Below are positions 19,472 through 26,312 of a stretch of DNA of 26,312 nucleotides, piece by piece. This DNA is from Zelonia costaricensis (lineage: Eukaryota; Euglenozoa; Kinetoplastea; Trypanosomatida; Trypanosomatidae), in the NCBI GenBank assembly GCA_030849075.1, contig JASAOO010003164.1:1-26312 (forward strand), written 5' to 3'. The notes beneath the pieces were generated by a model that ran no database searches, was not told the origin of the DNA, and saw only the letters and a list, made by a program, of their open reading frames with translations. Both the position numbers and the translations under genes were made by a program. How positions within the stretch are numbered: the first letter of the stretch is position 1; each line of letters starts with the position of its first letter.

Positions 19472-19971
19472 TCAAGGCAGTGCTGATCATCAACACAGCG
19501 GGCAAGATCCGCCTGCTGAGCTTCTACGAGAAGGCCATCTCGCTGGCTCAGCAGCAGGAGCTGGTGCGCAGCATCCACCGCGCCATCAGCCGCCGCGGCG
19601 ACGAGTTGTGCAACTTCGTGGACAACTTCAAGGAGTGGCCCACCCCGGACACCCGCGTCATCTACCGCCGCTACGCCACCCTGTGCTTTGTTTTCGTGAC
19701 GGACTCGTCCGAGTCGCAGCTCGCCATCCTAGACCTCATCCAGGTCTTCGTCGAGTCGCTCGACCGCACCTTCGAGAACGTCTGCGAGCTCGACCTCATC
19801 TTCCACTCGGAGAAGGTGCAGTACACGCTGATGGAGATGATCATGGGTGGGATGGTGCTGGAGATGTCGCGTGACGAGATCATCCGCAGCTTGGGGGAGA
19901 TGAGCCGCCTGAGCGCCACGGCGACCGGCGAGACAGCCACCACGACGCGTGGTTTCTCCGGCTACCACTAG
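19468..19971 (+). CDS. AP3S: AP-3 adaptor complex sigma subunit
   Basis: This is the small subunit of the AP-3 adaptor complex, which sorts cargo from Golgi or endosomes to lysosome-related organelles. AP-3 is known to be needed for acidocalcisomes in trypanosomatids. The 167 residues form one sigma longin-fold domain: MIKAVLIINTAGKIRLLSFY at the N-terminus, LCNFVD at 48-52, YRRYATLCFVFVTDSSESQL from 66, ILDLIQVFVESLD at 87-99, FENVCELDLIFH at 102-113 and IMGGMVLE at 125-132. The motif pattern DSSES...LDLIQVFVE...MGGMVLE fits AP-3 sigma better than AP-1 or AP-2 sigma. The last 20 residues are a Thr/Gly-rich tail. There is no other in-frame ATG upstream within the open frame, so the start is firm. 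Confidence 0.93.
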   Translation: MIKAVLIINTAGKIRLLSFYEKAISLAQQQELVRSIHRAISRRGDELCNFVDNFKEWPTPDTRVIYRRYATLCFVFVTDSSESQLAILDLIQVFVESLDRTFENVCELDLIFHSEKVQYTLMEMIMGGMVLEMSRDEIIRSLGEMSRLSATATGETATTTRGFSGYH

Positions 19972-20128
19972 CGCACGCCCCCCTCCCCTCGTACCTTCCT
20001 TCATCTCCACCTCACGCTTCCCTCCCCCCCCCCATCAGTGGCGCCCTTAAGAGTTCTTTCTGCTCACGCTGCGGAGTGACATGACGCAAACCCCCAAAAG
20101 ACAACGCGAGCAGACGAGGGCATGCACC

Positions 20129-20144
20129 CTGCACGCGCGTGCAG
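20129..20144. repeat. 16-nt perfect palindrome
   Basis: The sequence CTGCACGCGCGTGCAG equals its own reverse complement. A second inverted repeat with 6-bp arms and a 4-nt loop (CGTCGG, CTGG, CCGACG) follows at 20175-20190. Both would lie in the 3' UTR of AP-3 sigma. Confidence 0.8.
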
Positions 20145-20399
20145 TGAGTGAGGGCTGTCAGATTTCTGCCCGGTCGTCGGCTGGCCGACGCCCATGCGCG
20201 CTCCTCTCTCCTCTCGCTGCACTGTGCGTGCCGTGGGAGCCCTGCTCTTCCTCTGCCGGCCGCCCCTGCACGCTGCCGCCTACCATCTCTCTCTAACTCC
20301 CTGTGCCTCGTGCATCGAGCTCGCGCGGTGGGATGTAAACACTGACGAAGTGGTGCTCGTACGCGTCGTGCTGATCCGCGAATATGACTGTATGCACCG

Positions 20400-20437
20400 A
20401 CCTTCTCTTCTCTTCCGGTACACACACGCACATCTAG
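20400..20437 (+). promoter_or_regulatory. Predicted spliced-leader acceptor for the 949-residue gene
   Basis: A short C/T tract at about 20400-20416 is followed by CA-rich sequence and the first AG at 20436-20437. This gives a 5' UTR of about 63 nt in which the ATG at 20501 is the first. Confidence 0.5.
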
Positions 20438-20500
20438 GATCGTACTCCTTTGTTGTGTGCCACCCCCCTCACCCCGACACCTCGTGGTAGGACGTGCGCC

Positions 20501-23350
20501 ATGTTCGCCGCAGCCTACACCGCCGCGGACGAGGGTGCCGCTGGCGCCGACTACCTTGATGATGCTAATCAGCTCGCCCAGCTCGCACAAGACCTCCCCG
20601 CACACATCTGCGACCACGTTCTCCAGCAGGTCACCGACGAGATCGCCAGTGCGACGGCGGAGTTGAATGCGCAGGTGGACGGCACACGGCAGCTTCTCCT
20701 GCAGTCCGCTGCACTGCGCCGCTCCACCGTACTGGCCCCACTCCTCAAGCAGCGACTCGTCGCGCGCGCCGTGCAGCTGCAGCGCCGCCGCGCCGTCCTC
20801 GTGCAGCACCTTCAGCGGCAAGTGCGTCAGTGGCGCACCGCTTCAGCCGCGGCGAGCGACAAGGCACTGCACGAGACGTGGTCGACGGTGCAGGCCGCGT
20901 TCCATGCTGATGAGAGCGGGGCACACCTAGTGCAGGCCCCGCTGTGCCCGCCTGTGGCCGCCCTCCGCGCCTTCCTGCGCGAGGCCACGGCAGAGCCACG
21001 CTGCCTGCACCGCCGCGTGGCGGATCAACTCGCCGGCGCGGCACAGCGGCACAGCCCGGCCGCCTCTCACATCGGAGGAGCCGGCCGCGCGGCTGACCCG
21101 GCTGCGGCTGCGGCCGGGGCGGCAACGTCCGAGGACGCCATCGAGGCCGCGCTGTACCTGCTGCTGCGCTACACGACGCAAGCCACGAAGACGGCCGCAG
21201 CGGCGGCAGCGGCGGCGGGCCGGCGCCGTGGCACGGCTCAGGCGACTGGAAAGGCGGCCTCATCGCCGCCGCTGCCCCTCGGCGCGGGGGCGGGCGACGT
21301 GGCGGCTGCCTGCGACGTGGATGTCTACTCGGAGGACCTGGAAGACGCAGAGGCGTCACTGGCGGCCGAAGAGGATGCCGCCAGCGCGCGCGGCTCGCCC
21401 CTGCCGCCGCCCGCGCCGCCCTCCTCCCTCAACACCCCGTCCCCCGCGGAGGGCGAGCCGGTCACGGCGTGGCTGCGAGTGCCTGGTATTGTCTCGCTGG
21501 AGCAGTACTGCGCGGAGCTGCCGTGGGTGGCGGAGCTGGCGGTGCAGCGCTACGCCGAGGCTCGCGAGCGCAAGAAGCGCAGCAGCAGCGGTGCAGGGGA
21601 GGTCGGCTACGTGAGCCGGCACGTGCAGCCCGGCGAGACCGCCGCGGACGGGGGCGGTGGTGGTAGGGGGGAGGCGGGCGGCAGGTCGGTGCGCTTTGAC
21701 GGGTGCGGCATGGAGGCGACTCCCATTGCCTTGCACATGCTCGCGCCGCTTGGGTACCTCTTCGCCCCTGCCCTGGCGGTTGGCGGTGGTGGGAGCGGTG
21801 CCGCCAGTGCTGCCGGCGCCTCTCCAGCGGAGTCTGCTGTGGCGCGTGCCCTGCGGCACGGCGGTGGTGTGGCGGCGGCCACGGCAACGTCTTCGAGCAC
21901 CCCTGCAGAACCACGGACGGGGCCGGCATCGGCGCAGGAGGAGGAGCGCGCGCTGGTGGCTCGCCTGGTAGTGCGCGGCGTCACCACAGCGGTGGACGCG
22001 GCGTGGCAGCGCGTGGAGGAGGACGTGGTTGCGCCCTTCTGTATTGAGCAGCAGCAGCTTCGCCGTCGTGCAGTGCAGCGTGTGCCCACGGCTGGCGAGG
22101 GTCACGGGGAGAACGAGGCAGCCGAGGCGGCGGAACAGGAGGCGGTGTTGGGGCTCGTGGAGGTGCTGCGCGTGCGATATGCGGTTGAGCTGGCATCGCA
22201 GGTGCTGGCAGCGCGCCACGCCACGGAGCTCGTGCTCGACAGCGAGGACGCCGTCATCTTCGCGGAGACTCGGCTCGTGTCCCTTCTCGTCGGTGGCGAG
22301 ATCGATCATGAAGAGGGTGGCACCGCGGCGCCTTCTTCCTCTGCCGCGCCCATTGCTAAAGCTCACGAGGGCCACCCCACGCGGCAGCATCAGCGTGCAG
22401 CGGCGCCGTCGGCCAGCGTGCTGACCTTCACCGTGCTCAGTCTTCCCGGGGTGGAGGAGATCTTCTACGTGCTCGCCTACTGCACTGGGGCGTCACTGCT
22501 GCGGGAGGTGGGCGCTGCGACTGCGGCTGCTTCGGCGGCGGCGGCGCGCTCGATCAGCGGCGGCGGCTCGAGCCGGCCAGGCCACGCGGAGCCGTTCGTG
22601 ATCGACGTGGATGCGGAGGTGGAGGAGGAGCACAAGGAGGGCGAGGACGACGAGGACGTCGTGGAGGTGTCGCGCTCGCACGCTCCTCACGCTGGCGGTG
22701 GTGTCGGCAGCGACGTGTCTCTCCAGCAAAGTGGTCTTCGCCGCCCTGAGAGTTCGCGACCCACGTCCGGCGTATCCACGCCGGTCGGTGTGCAGTGGGC
22801 GAACGAGGAGGACCCCGCGGCCTGGCAGCAGGCGGCGCTGCAGACGTGGGCGATGTCCTTCGAGAAGCTCCACCTGCAGCCGCGATTCAGCATCAGCGCA
22901 GCGCACTCTCCTCGCCCCCTCGCCTCCTACTATCGACTGTGGCTGTACTTGTGGGAGTACGTGCTTGACGTCGCAGCGCCTGAGGGCGGCGCACAGCATT
23001 CACAGCTGCAACGCAGAACGATGCCGCCACGCGGCCAACGCCGCCGCAGCGGACCCGCGCAGGTGTGCGTCGCGGCCCGCACGGCGCGCCGGTGGGTGGA
23101 GAAGGCCATCAGCGCCGCCCTGCAGCGGGGTGGTGTCGAGGCCGGGCTCATCCTGTACAGCGGCCAAGCCCCCAGCCGCGGCGGCGGCGGCGCCAGTGGT
23201 GGTGCGGCTCCGGCAGCATCGCATCAGGACGCCGTGGCACGCCTGCAGGCGTATCTCGCACCGGAGCAGGCGTCGCAGATGGTGAGGGCGACGGCACTGC
23301 AAGCCCGCCAAGCCCTGCTCCACGTCTACGGCATCGAGGGCGCCCACTGA
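20501..23350 (+). CDS. Large protein of unknown function
   Basis: I do not recognise this 949-residue protein. Codon use is strongly GC3-biased and the frame is uninterrupted, so it is a real gene. The first 150 residues look alpha-helical and rich in Leu/Gln/Arg (for example ICDHVLQQVTDEIASATAEL and LVARAVQLQRRRAVLVQHLQ), with coiled-coil potential. Alanine-rich and Gly/Ser-rich linkers then separate islands of ordered-looking sequence: IVSLEQYCAELPWVAELAVQ, VLGLVEVLRVRYAVELASQV, TVLSLPGVEEIFYVLAYCTG and ASYYRLWLYLWEYVLDVAAP. A strongly acidic stretch (EVEEEHKEGEDDEDVVEV) lies about residues 706-724. No signal peptide, membrane anchor or enzyme motif is evident. A helical tether-like or scaffold role is conceivable but is only a guess. 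The ATG at 20501 is chosen because the frame upstream lacks another ATG. Confidence 0.8.
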   Translation: MFAAAYTAADEGAAGADYLDDANQLAQLAQDLPAHICDHVLQQVTDEIASATAELNAQVDGTRQLLLQSAALRRSTVLAPLLKQRLVARAVQLQRRRAVLVQHLQRQVRQWRTASAAASDKALHETWSTVQAAFHADESGAHLVQAPLCPPVAALRAFLREATAEPRCLHRRVADQLAGAAQRHSPAASHIGGAGRAADPAAAAAGAATSEDAIEAALYLLLRYTTQATKTAAAAAAAAGRRRGTAQATGKAASSPPLPLGAGAGDVAAACDVDVYSEDLEDAEASLAAEEDAASARGSPLPPPAPPSSLNTPSPAEGEPVTAWLRVPGIVSLEQYCAELPWVAELAVQRYAEARERKKRSSSGAGEVGYVSRHVQPGETAADGGGGGRGEAGGRSVRFDGCGMEATPIALHMLAPLGYLFAPALAVGGGGSGAASAAGASPAESAVARALRHGGGVAAATATSSSTPAEPRTGPASAQEEERALVARLVVRGVTTAVDAAWQRVEEDVVAPFCIEQQQLRRRAVQRVPTAGEGHGENEAAEAAEQEAVLGLVEVLRVRYAVELASQVLAARHATELVLDSEDAVIFAETRLVSLLVGGEIDHEEGGTAAPSSSAAPIAKAHEGHPTRQHQRAAAPSASVLTFTVLSLPGVEEIFYVLAYCTGASLLREVGAATAAASAAAARSISGGGSSRPGHAEPFVIDVDAEVEEEHKEGEDDEDVVEVSRSHAPHAGGGVGSDVSLQQSGLRRPESSRPTSGVSTPVGVQWANEEDPAAWQQAALQTWAMSFEKLHLQPRFSISAAHSPRPLASYYRLWLYLWEYVLDVAAPEGGAQHSQLQRRTMPPRGQRRRSGPAQVCVAARTARRWVEKAISAALQRGGVEAGLILYSGQAPSRGGGGASGGAAPAASHQDAVARLQAYLAPEQASQMVRATALQARQALLHVYGIEGAH

Positions 23351-23728
23351 GCCTCACGCCTACTCGAGCAGATCCTGTGAAAGCGGTGAGCCTCGAGGCG
23401 GTTTTATGGACCTTCGTGGGCGCATGTGCGCGTGTGCGTGTGTGCGTAAAGGGGGGGGGGAGGACCGGAAGGTAGAGGAGAGCGGGCGAGAGGGTGGGGG
23501 GTGGGACAGCGGTCTTCCCGGCCCCCTTCTCCTGGCGTCTCGCCTCCGTGTCTCGCGACCCACACGCGTGCCTCGGGCCTCACCGGCACACACGCGCTTG
23601 TGCACAGCGCCACCGTGGCGACGGCTTTCGTCCATTAAAGAAGGAAAAATGGGAAGCTCTGTGAGTGTCTTCTCTTGCAGTAAGAGCCGCGTGCGAGAAG
23701 AAATCAAAGCTTACCATCACAGGCATTG

Positions 23729-23729
<1 letters not shown>

Positions 23730-23764
<35 letters not shown>
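23730..23764. repeat. (CA)17 microsatellite
   Basis: A perfect CA repeat of about 17 units in the spacer upstream of the LRR gene. Confidence 0.95.
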
Positions 23765-23767
<3 letters not shown>

Positions 23768-24059
23768 GTATTGGACTGAGCTCTACGCAGATACGTACAC
23801 CCATCCGTGGCGAGTCACTGCCGTACTGCATATGCCCCACTCTCTCTCTCGCCTTCTCCATCGCATCACTCCTTCGCTCTCCGCCCCTTTTCCCGGTACT
23901 CTGTACACTCGCCGTCACATCCCATTGCTCTGCGCGACCGCGCACACACGCACTTCGTCACGCCCCCCTGCGGCCCACTCGTGTTGATCGACGACCGGTG
24001 CAACGAAGCCTGTACATACCCGCCTGTTCACCACCTGCTTATGCACCTCTCTTGACGCA

Positions 24060-24096
24060 CACCTCCTTCCCTTTTCTTCTTCACCCTTCACCCCAG
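24060..24096 (+). promoter_or_regulatory. Predicted spliced-leader acceptor for the LRR gene
   Basis: One of the cleanest tracts in the window: almost pure C/T from 24060 to 24094, then AG at 24095-24096. It gives a 5' UTR of 88 nt with no ATG before 24185. The UTR would start with a CA repeat and include a C14 run. Confidence 0.65.
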
Positions 24097-24102
24097 CAAA
24101 GG

Positions 24103-24129
24103 CACACACACACACACACACACACACAC
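24103..24129. repeat. (CA)13 microsatellite in a predicted 5' UTR
   Basis: A perfect CA repeat that begins 6 nt after the predicted splice AG at 24095-24096 and is followed by a C14 run at 24149-24162. Confidence 0.95.
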
Positions 24130-24184
24130 TGCCCCCATCACGCCCCGACCCCCCCCCCCCCCGTCCCTCCTCCCCCGGGGCATC

Positions 24185-26056
24185 ATGACGACCCTCGCCC
24201 GCGTCGATGAGACTCTGGCGCGCTTCCAGGGAAAGTCGCCCCGCGACAGCTACCGCCAGGTGTGCGACGAGCTGAACGTGCACACGCAGCGGGACATCTA
24301 CGGGATGCTGCCCGAGAAGCCGGCTGCCTGGCACCACATCTACACACTGGAGCTGGACCGCAGTCTGCTCGGCACCAAGGGCTGCATGGCCATCCTGCCC
24401 ATCATCACTGCCAGCACCGCGCTGCGCAAGCTCAGCCTGCGCTCCTGCGGCCTGTCCGACGAGTTCGTGATCGCCCTGTGCAGCATCCTCCAGAGCCACC
24501 CCTCCCTCCGCTCCGTGGACATCAGCGACAATCAGCTTGTGACCGTCTACAGTGCGCCGCACATCATCAGCGTGATGCGCCACAACCCCAACATGGTCCT
24601 CTTCGACGTGTACAACACCCACGTCGGCGCCAACGTGGGCGGCATCATCGCCACGCTGGGCCAGCGCAACTTGTACAACGTGACACACTACTACCAGGAT
24701 CGCTACTTCACGATGAAAAACCTCTTCAACTACATGGACGCGGACGGCACGGGGTGGGTGCTCCTCAAGTCGCTCGTGCTGAACTGCCCGTACCCGGTGC
24801 TGCAAGAGCAGTTCGTGGAGCGCATCGCCATGGCAAAGCCGCGCAAGCGCTCTGACGGCACGATCAGCATCAACGCGTTCCTGCAGCTCGTGTACATGAA
24901 CTACAAGACCGAGGCTGAGATTGGCTCGTACGCGCGCAAGGAGCTCGATCAGCCGTACATCTTTCTCGTCTCCAACTGGAAGCAGCTGATGCGGGCGACG
25001 GCGCGGTACAACGTGCAGGTGTCCGGGGCCAACGCACGTGGGGAGGGCCCGTACCGCCCGGTGCAGCTACCAGAGGACCTGCACCGCTGGCGTCTGCGCG
25101 ACTTTGTGCTATCGCACGACGACGCGGATGCGCTGGTGGAGGCGATGGTGCAGCTGCTCGAGCACTCGGCTGCCATGGAGGAGGACGGTGGCGCGTTCAA
25201 GGAGATCGCGGCGCCGGAGGCGGCAGCGGACGAGCTCGACGACCCCGCTGGCGACAAGGCCGCTGCGGAGGAGGACGCTTTCGGCACGCCCGCCCCCGCC
25301 GCCGGGTCAGAGTCGGATGCGCAGAAGCCGATGGTGGTGCCGGTGAGCATGCTGATGCGGGCCGCGAAGTCGACCCTGATCCCGCCGGCGTCGTCGGTGA
25401 AGCCGACGTACCGCTTTTACGTGGACCGGGACGCCACATACGTGCCGGAGATCCTGCGCAACGGGTCGCGGCTCTTCAGCATTGGGCGGCTGTCTGCCGT
25501 CTTCGGGGGCAGCGGCGGCGCGAACACGGGTGCGAGCGGCCGCGCCTCGAACGCGGGCGAGAGCGTCATCTCGCTCGACCCCGCCGAGACCGGCGACGCG
25601 CGCCACACCTTCTCCCTGCCCCCGTCCGTGGTGAAGATGATCGTCGACTTCTTCAACAAGGAGGTGGGAAAGGTGCCGAAGAAGAAGCCGTCCTCCGTGC
25701 CGGACAGCCCGCGGACGCGGCGCGACAAGGCCATGGCGAAGGCCACCATCCCCGTCGCCACGTTCCTCAGCGCTGAGTTTGTGACGGACCTGGAGCGGGT
25801 GTGCCCGCGCTTCCTGGGCGACTACTACACCCGGAACGCGCTGCTGATCGAGGATGGCGCCATCACGCTGCAGGAGATGGTGAACGTGCTGGATGAGATG
25901 TACGTGCAGTGCCGCATCGACCGTGTGATGTCGCTGAGCGAGATCGAGGCCATGACGGACCCGACGCGCGACAAGACTATGTCCACCGTGCTCACCGGCC
26001 ACTTCGCAGAGCGTGACGAGGACGAGCTGTCGTACGCGGAGCCGATGGAGATGTGA
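24185..26056 (+). CDS. Leucine-rich-repeat protein with degenerate EF-hand-like segments
   Basis: The 623-residue protein has a short leucine-rich-repeat block of the ribonuclease-inhibitor type at about residues 50-165 (LRKLSLRSCGLSDEFVIALC and LRSVDISDNQL are clear repeats), so a protein-binding surface is likely. It is followed by segments that resemble calcium-binding EF hands: MDADGTGWVLLKSL from residue 184, where loop position 12 is Ser and not the usual Glu, DGTISINAFLQLVY near 223, and DGAITLQEMVNVLDEM from 557, which has the terminal Glu. Real calcium binding is doubtful because the ligand sets are incomplete. Residues about 325-380 form an acidic, Ala-rich linker that splits the protein. 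No signal peptide or membrane segment is seen. LRR plus EF-hand architecture is common in flagellar and cytoskeletal proteins of kinetoplastids, but I cannot assign a function. The first ATG after the splice site is used. Confidence 0.85.
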   Translation: MTTLARVDETLARFQGKSPRDSYRQVCDELNVHTQRDIYGMLPEKPAAWHHIYTLELDRSLLGTKGCMAILPIITASTALRKLSLRSCGLSDEFVIALCSILQSHPSLRSVDISDNQLVTVYSAPHIISVMRHNPNMVLFDVYNTHVGANVGGIIATLGQRNLYNVTHYYQDRYFTMKNLFNYMDADGTGWVLLKSLVLNCPYPVLQEQFVERIAMAKPRKRSDGTISINAFLQLVYMNYKTEAEIGSYARKELDQPYIFLVSNWKQLMRATARYNVQVSGANARGEGPYRPVQLPEDLHRWRLRDFVLSHDDADALVEAMVQLLEHSAAMEEDGGAFKEIAAPEAAADELDDPAGDKAAAEEDAFGTPAPAAGSESDAQKPMVVPVSMLMRAAKSTLIPPASSVKPTYRFYVDRDATYVPEILRNGSRLFSIGRLSAVFGGSGGANTGASGRASNAGESVISLDPAETGDARHTFSLPPSVVKMIVDFFNKEVGKVPKKKPSSVPDSPRTRRDKAMAKATIPVATFLSAEFVTDLERVCPRFLGDYYTRNALLIEDGAITLQEMVNVLDEMYVQCRIDRVMSLSEIEAMTDPTRDKTMSTVLTGHFAERDEDELSYAEPMEM

Positions 26057-26312
26057 CGAGGGACGCAGGCCAAGGGCGTGTAGAGCTGAAACTGATGGTG
26101 GTGATGGTGGTGGACGAGGAGCTGACCCTCGCCCCTCTTTTCCTTTCGTCCCTTCCCGTCCGCCACGCAGACACCGCAGCTTTGTCTTGCTTCCCGGCGC
26201 CCTCCCGCACTGCTCCACCCCTCTGCATCCCCCAGACCGAGGTGCACTACGCGTACGTGTTTGTGCGTGCCTTGTTCTTCATCTACCTGTCCTGTCTTTT
26301 CGTGTGCCCGCC
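26057..26312. other. 3' flank of the LRR gene
   Basis: These 256 bases hold the start of the 3' UTR of the LRR gene, with a GGT/GAT-rich patch at about 26095-26115 and C/T-rich sequence at 26135-26235. The latter could be the beginning of the splice region for the next gene outside the window. Confidence 0.6.

Larger units (their letters stand above)
19972..20500. other. Spacer between AP-3 sigma and the 949-residue gene
   Basis: It contains the AP-3 sigma 3' UTR with C/T-rich sequence near 19976-20037, a 16-nt perfect palindrome at 20129-20144, a hairpin at 20175-20190, further C/T-rich stretches, and the acceptor for the next gene. I see no gene. Confidence 0.7.
23351..24184. other. Spacer between the 949-residue gene and the LRR gene
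   Basis: It has the 3' UTR of the upstream gene, a run of ten G at 23451-23460 with more G-runs at 23492-23505, a long CA repeat at 23730-23764, C/T-rich sequence at about 23835-23900 and 24060-24094, a second CA repeat at 24103-24129 and a C14 run at 24149-24162. No gene is visible. Confidence 0.7.

Noticed and set aside
23406..24210. Overlapping Thr-His-rich frames between 23406 and 24210
   Set aside because: They are translations of CA repeats and C/T-rich splice regions with no coding bias.

Overview
The window looks like nuclear DNA of a trypanosomatid, most likely Leishmania or a close relative such as Leptomonas, Crithidia or Endotrypanum. Every convincing gene is on the + strand, has no intron and is strongly GC-biased at third codon positions. 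The genes are separated by 0.5-2 kb spacers full of polypyrimidine tracts, (CA)n/(GT)n microsatellites and AG dinucleotides. This is how a polycistronic transcription unit looks when its mRNAs are matured by spliced-leader trans-splicing. The genus cannot be fixed from the sequence alone.

Layout, left to right: a START-domain lipid-binding protein (671-2449); the WD40 protein PWP1 (3126-4466); TCTP (5373-5827), broken by a single N that hides about 20 codons; a 2-kb spacer, purine-rich in its middle part, with G-quadruplex-type motifs; a MUS81-type structure-specific endonuclease (7822-10916), broken by a -1 frameshift just before its nuclease domain; a 2026-residue RecQ-family helicase (12219-18299); the AP-3 adaptor sigma subunit (19468-19971); an unrecognised 949-residue protein (20501-23350); and a 623-residue leucine-rich-repeat protein with EF-hand-like segments (24185-26056).

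Neighbours in trypanosomatid units usually do not share a pathway. Here, however, MUS81 and a BLM/Sgs1-like RecQ are adjacent, and in other eukaryotes these two act in parallel to remove recombination intermediates. The other genes cover lipid transfer, ribosome or chromatin biology, growth and stress, and vesicle sorting.

The N in TCTP and the single-base frameshift in MUS81 suggest a draft assembly, so both lesions should be treated as possible errors. The points most worth a second look are the RecQ-MUS81 pair and the extreme tail of the RecQ protein, the TCTP gap (possibly a collapsed tandem array), two upstream ORFs whose stop codons overlap the main ATG, CA repeats just behind predicted splice acceptors, the G-rich spacer, and a possible small or decayed ORF between PWP1 and TCTP. 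I found no CRISPR array, RNA gene, intact transposon or virus.
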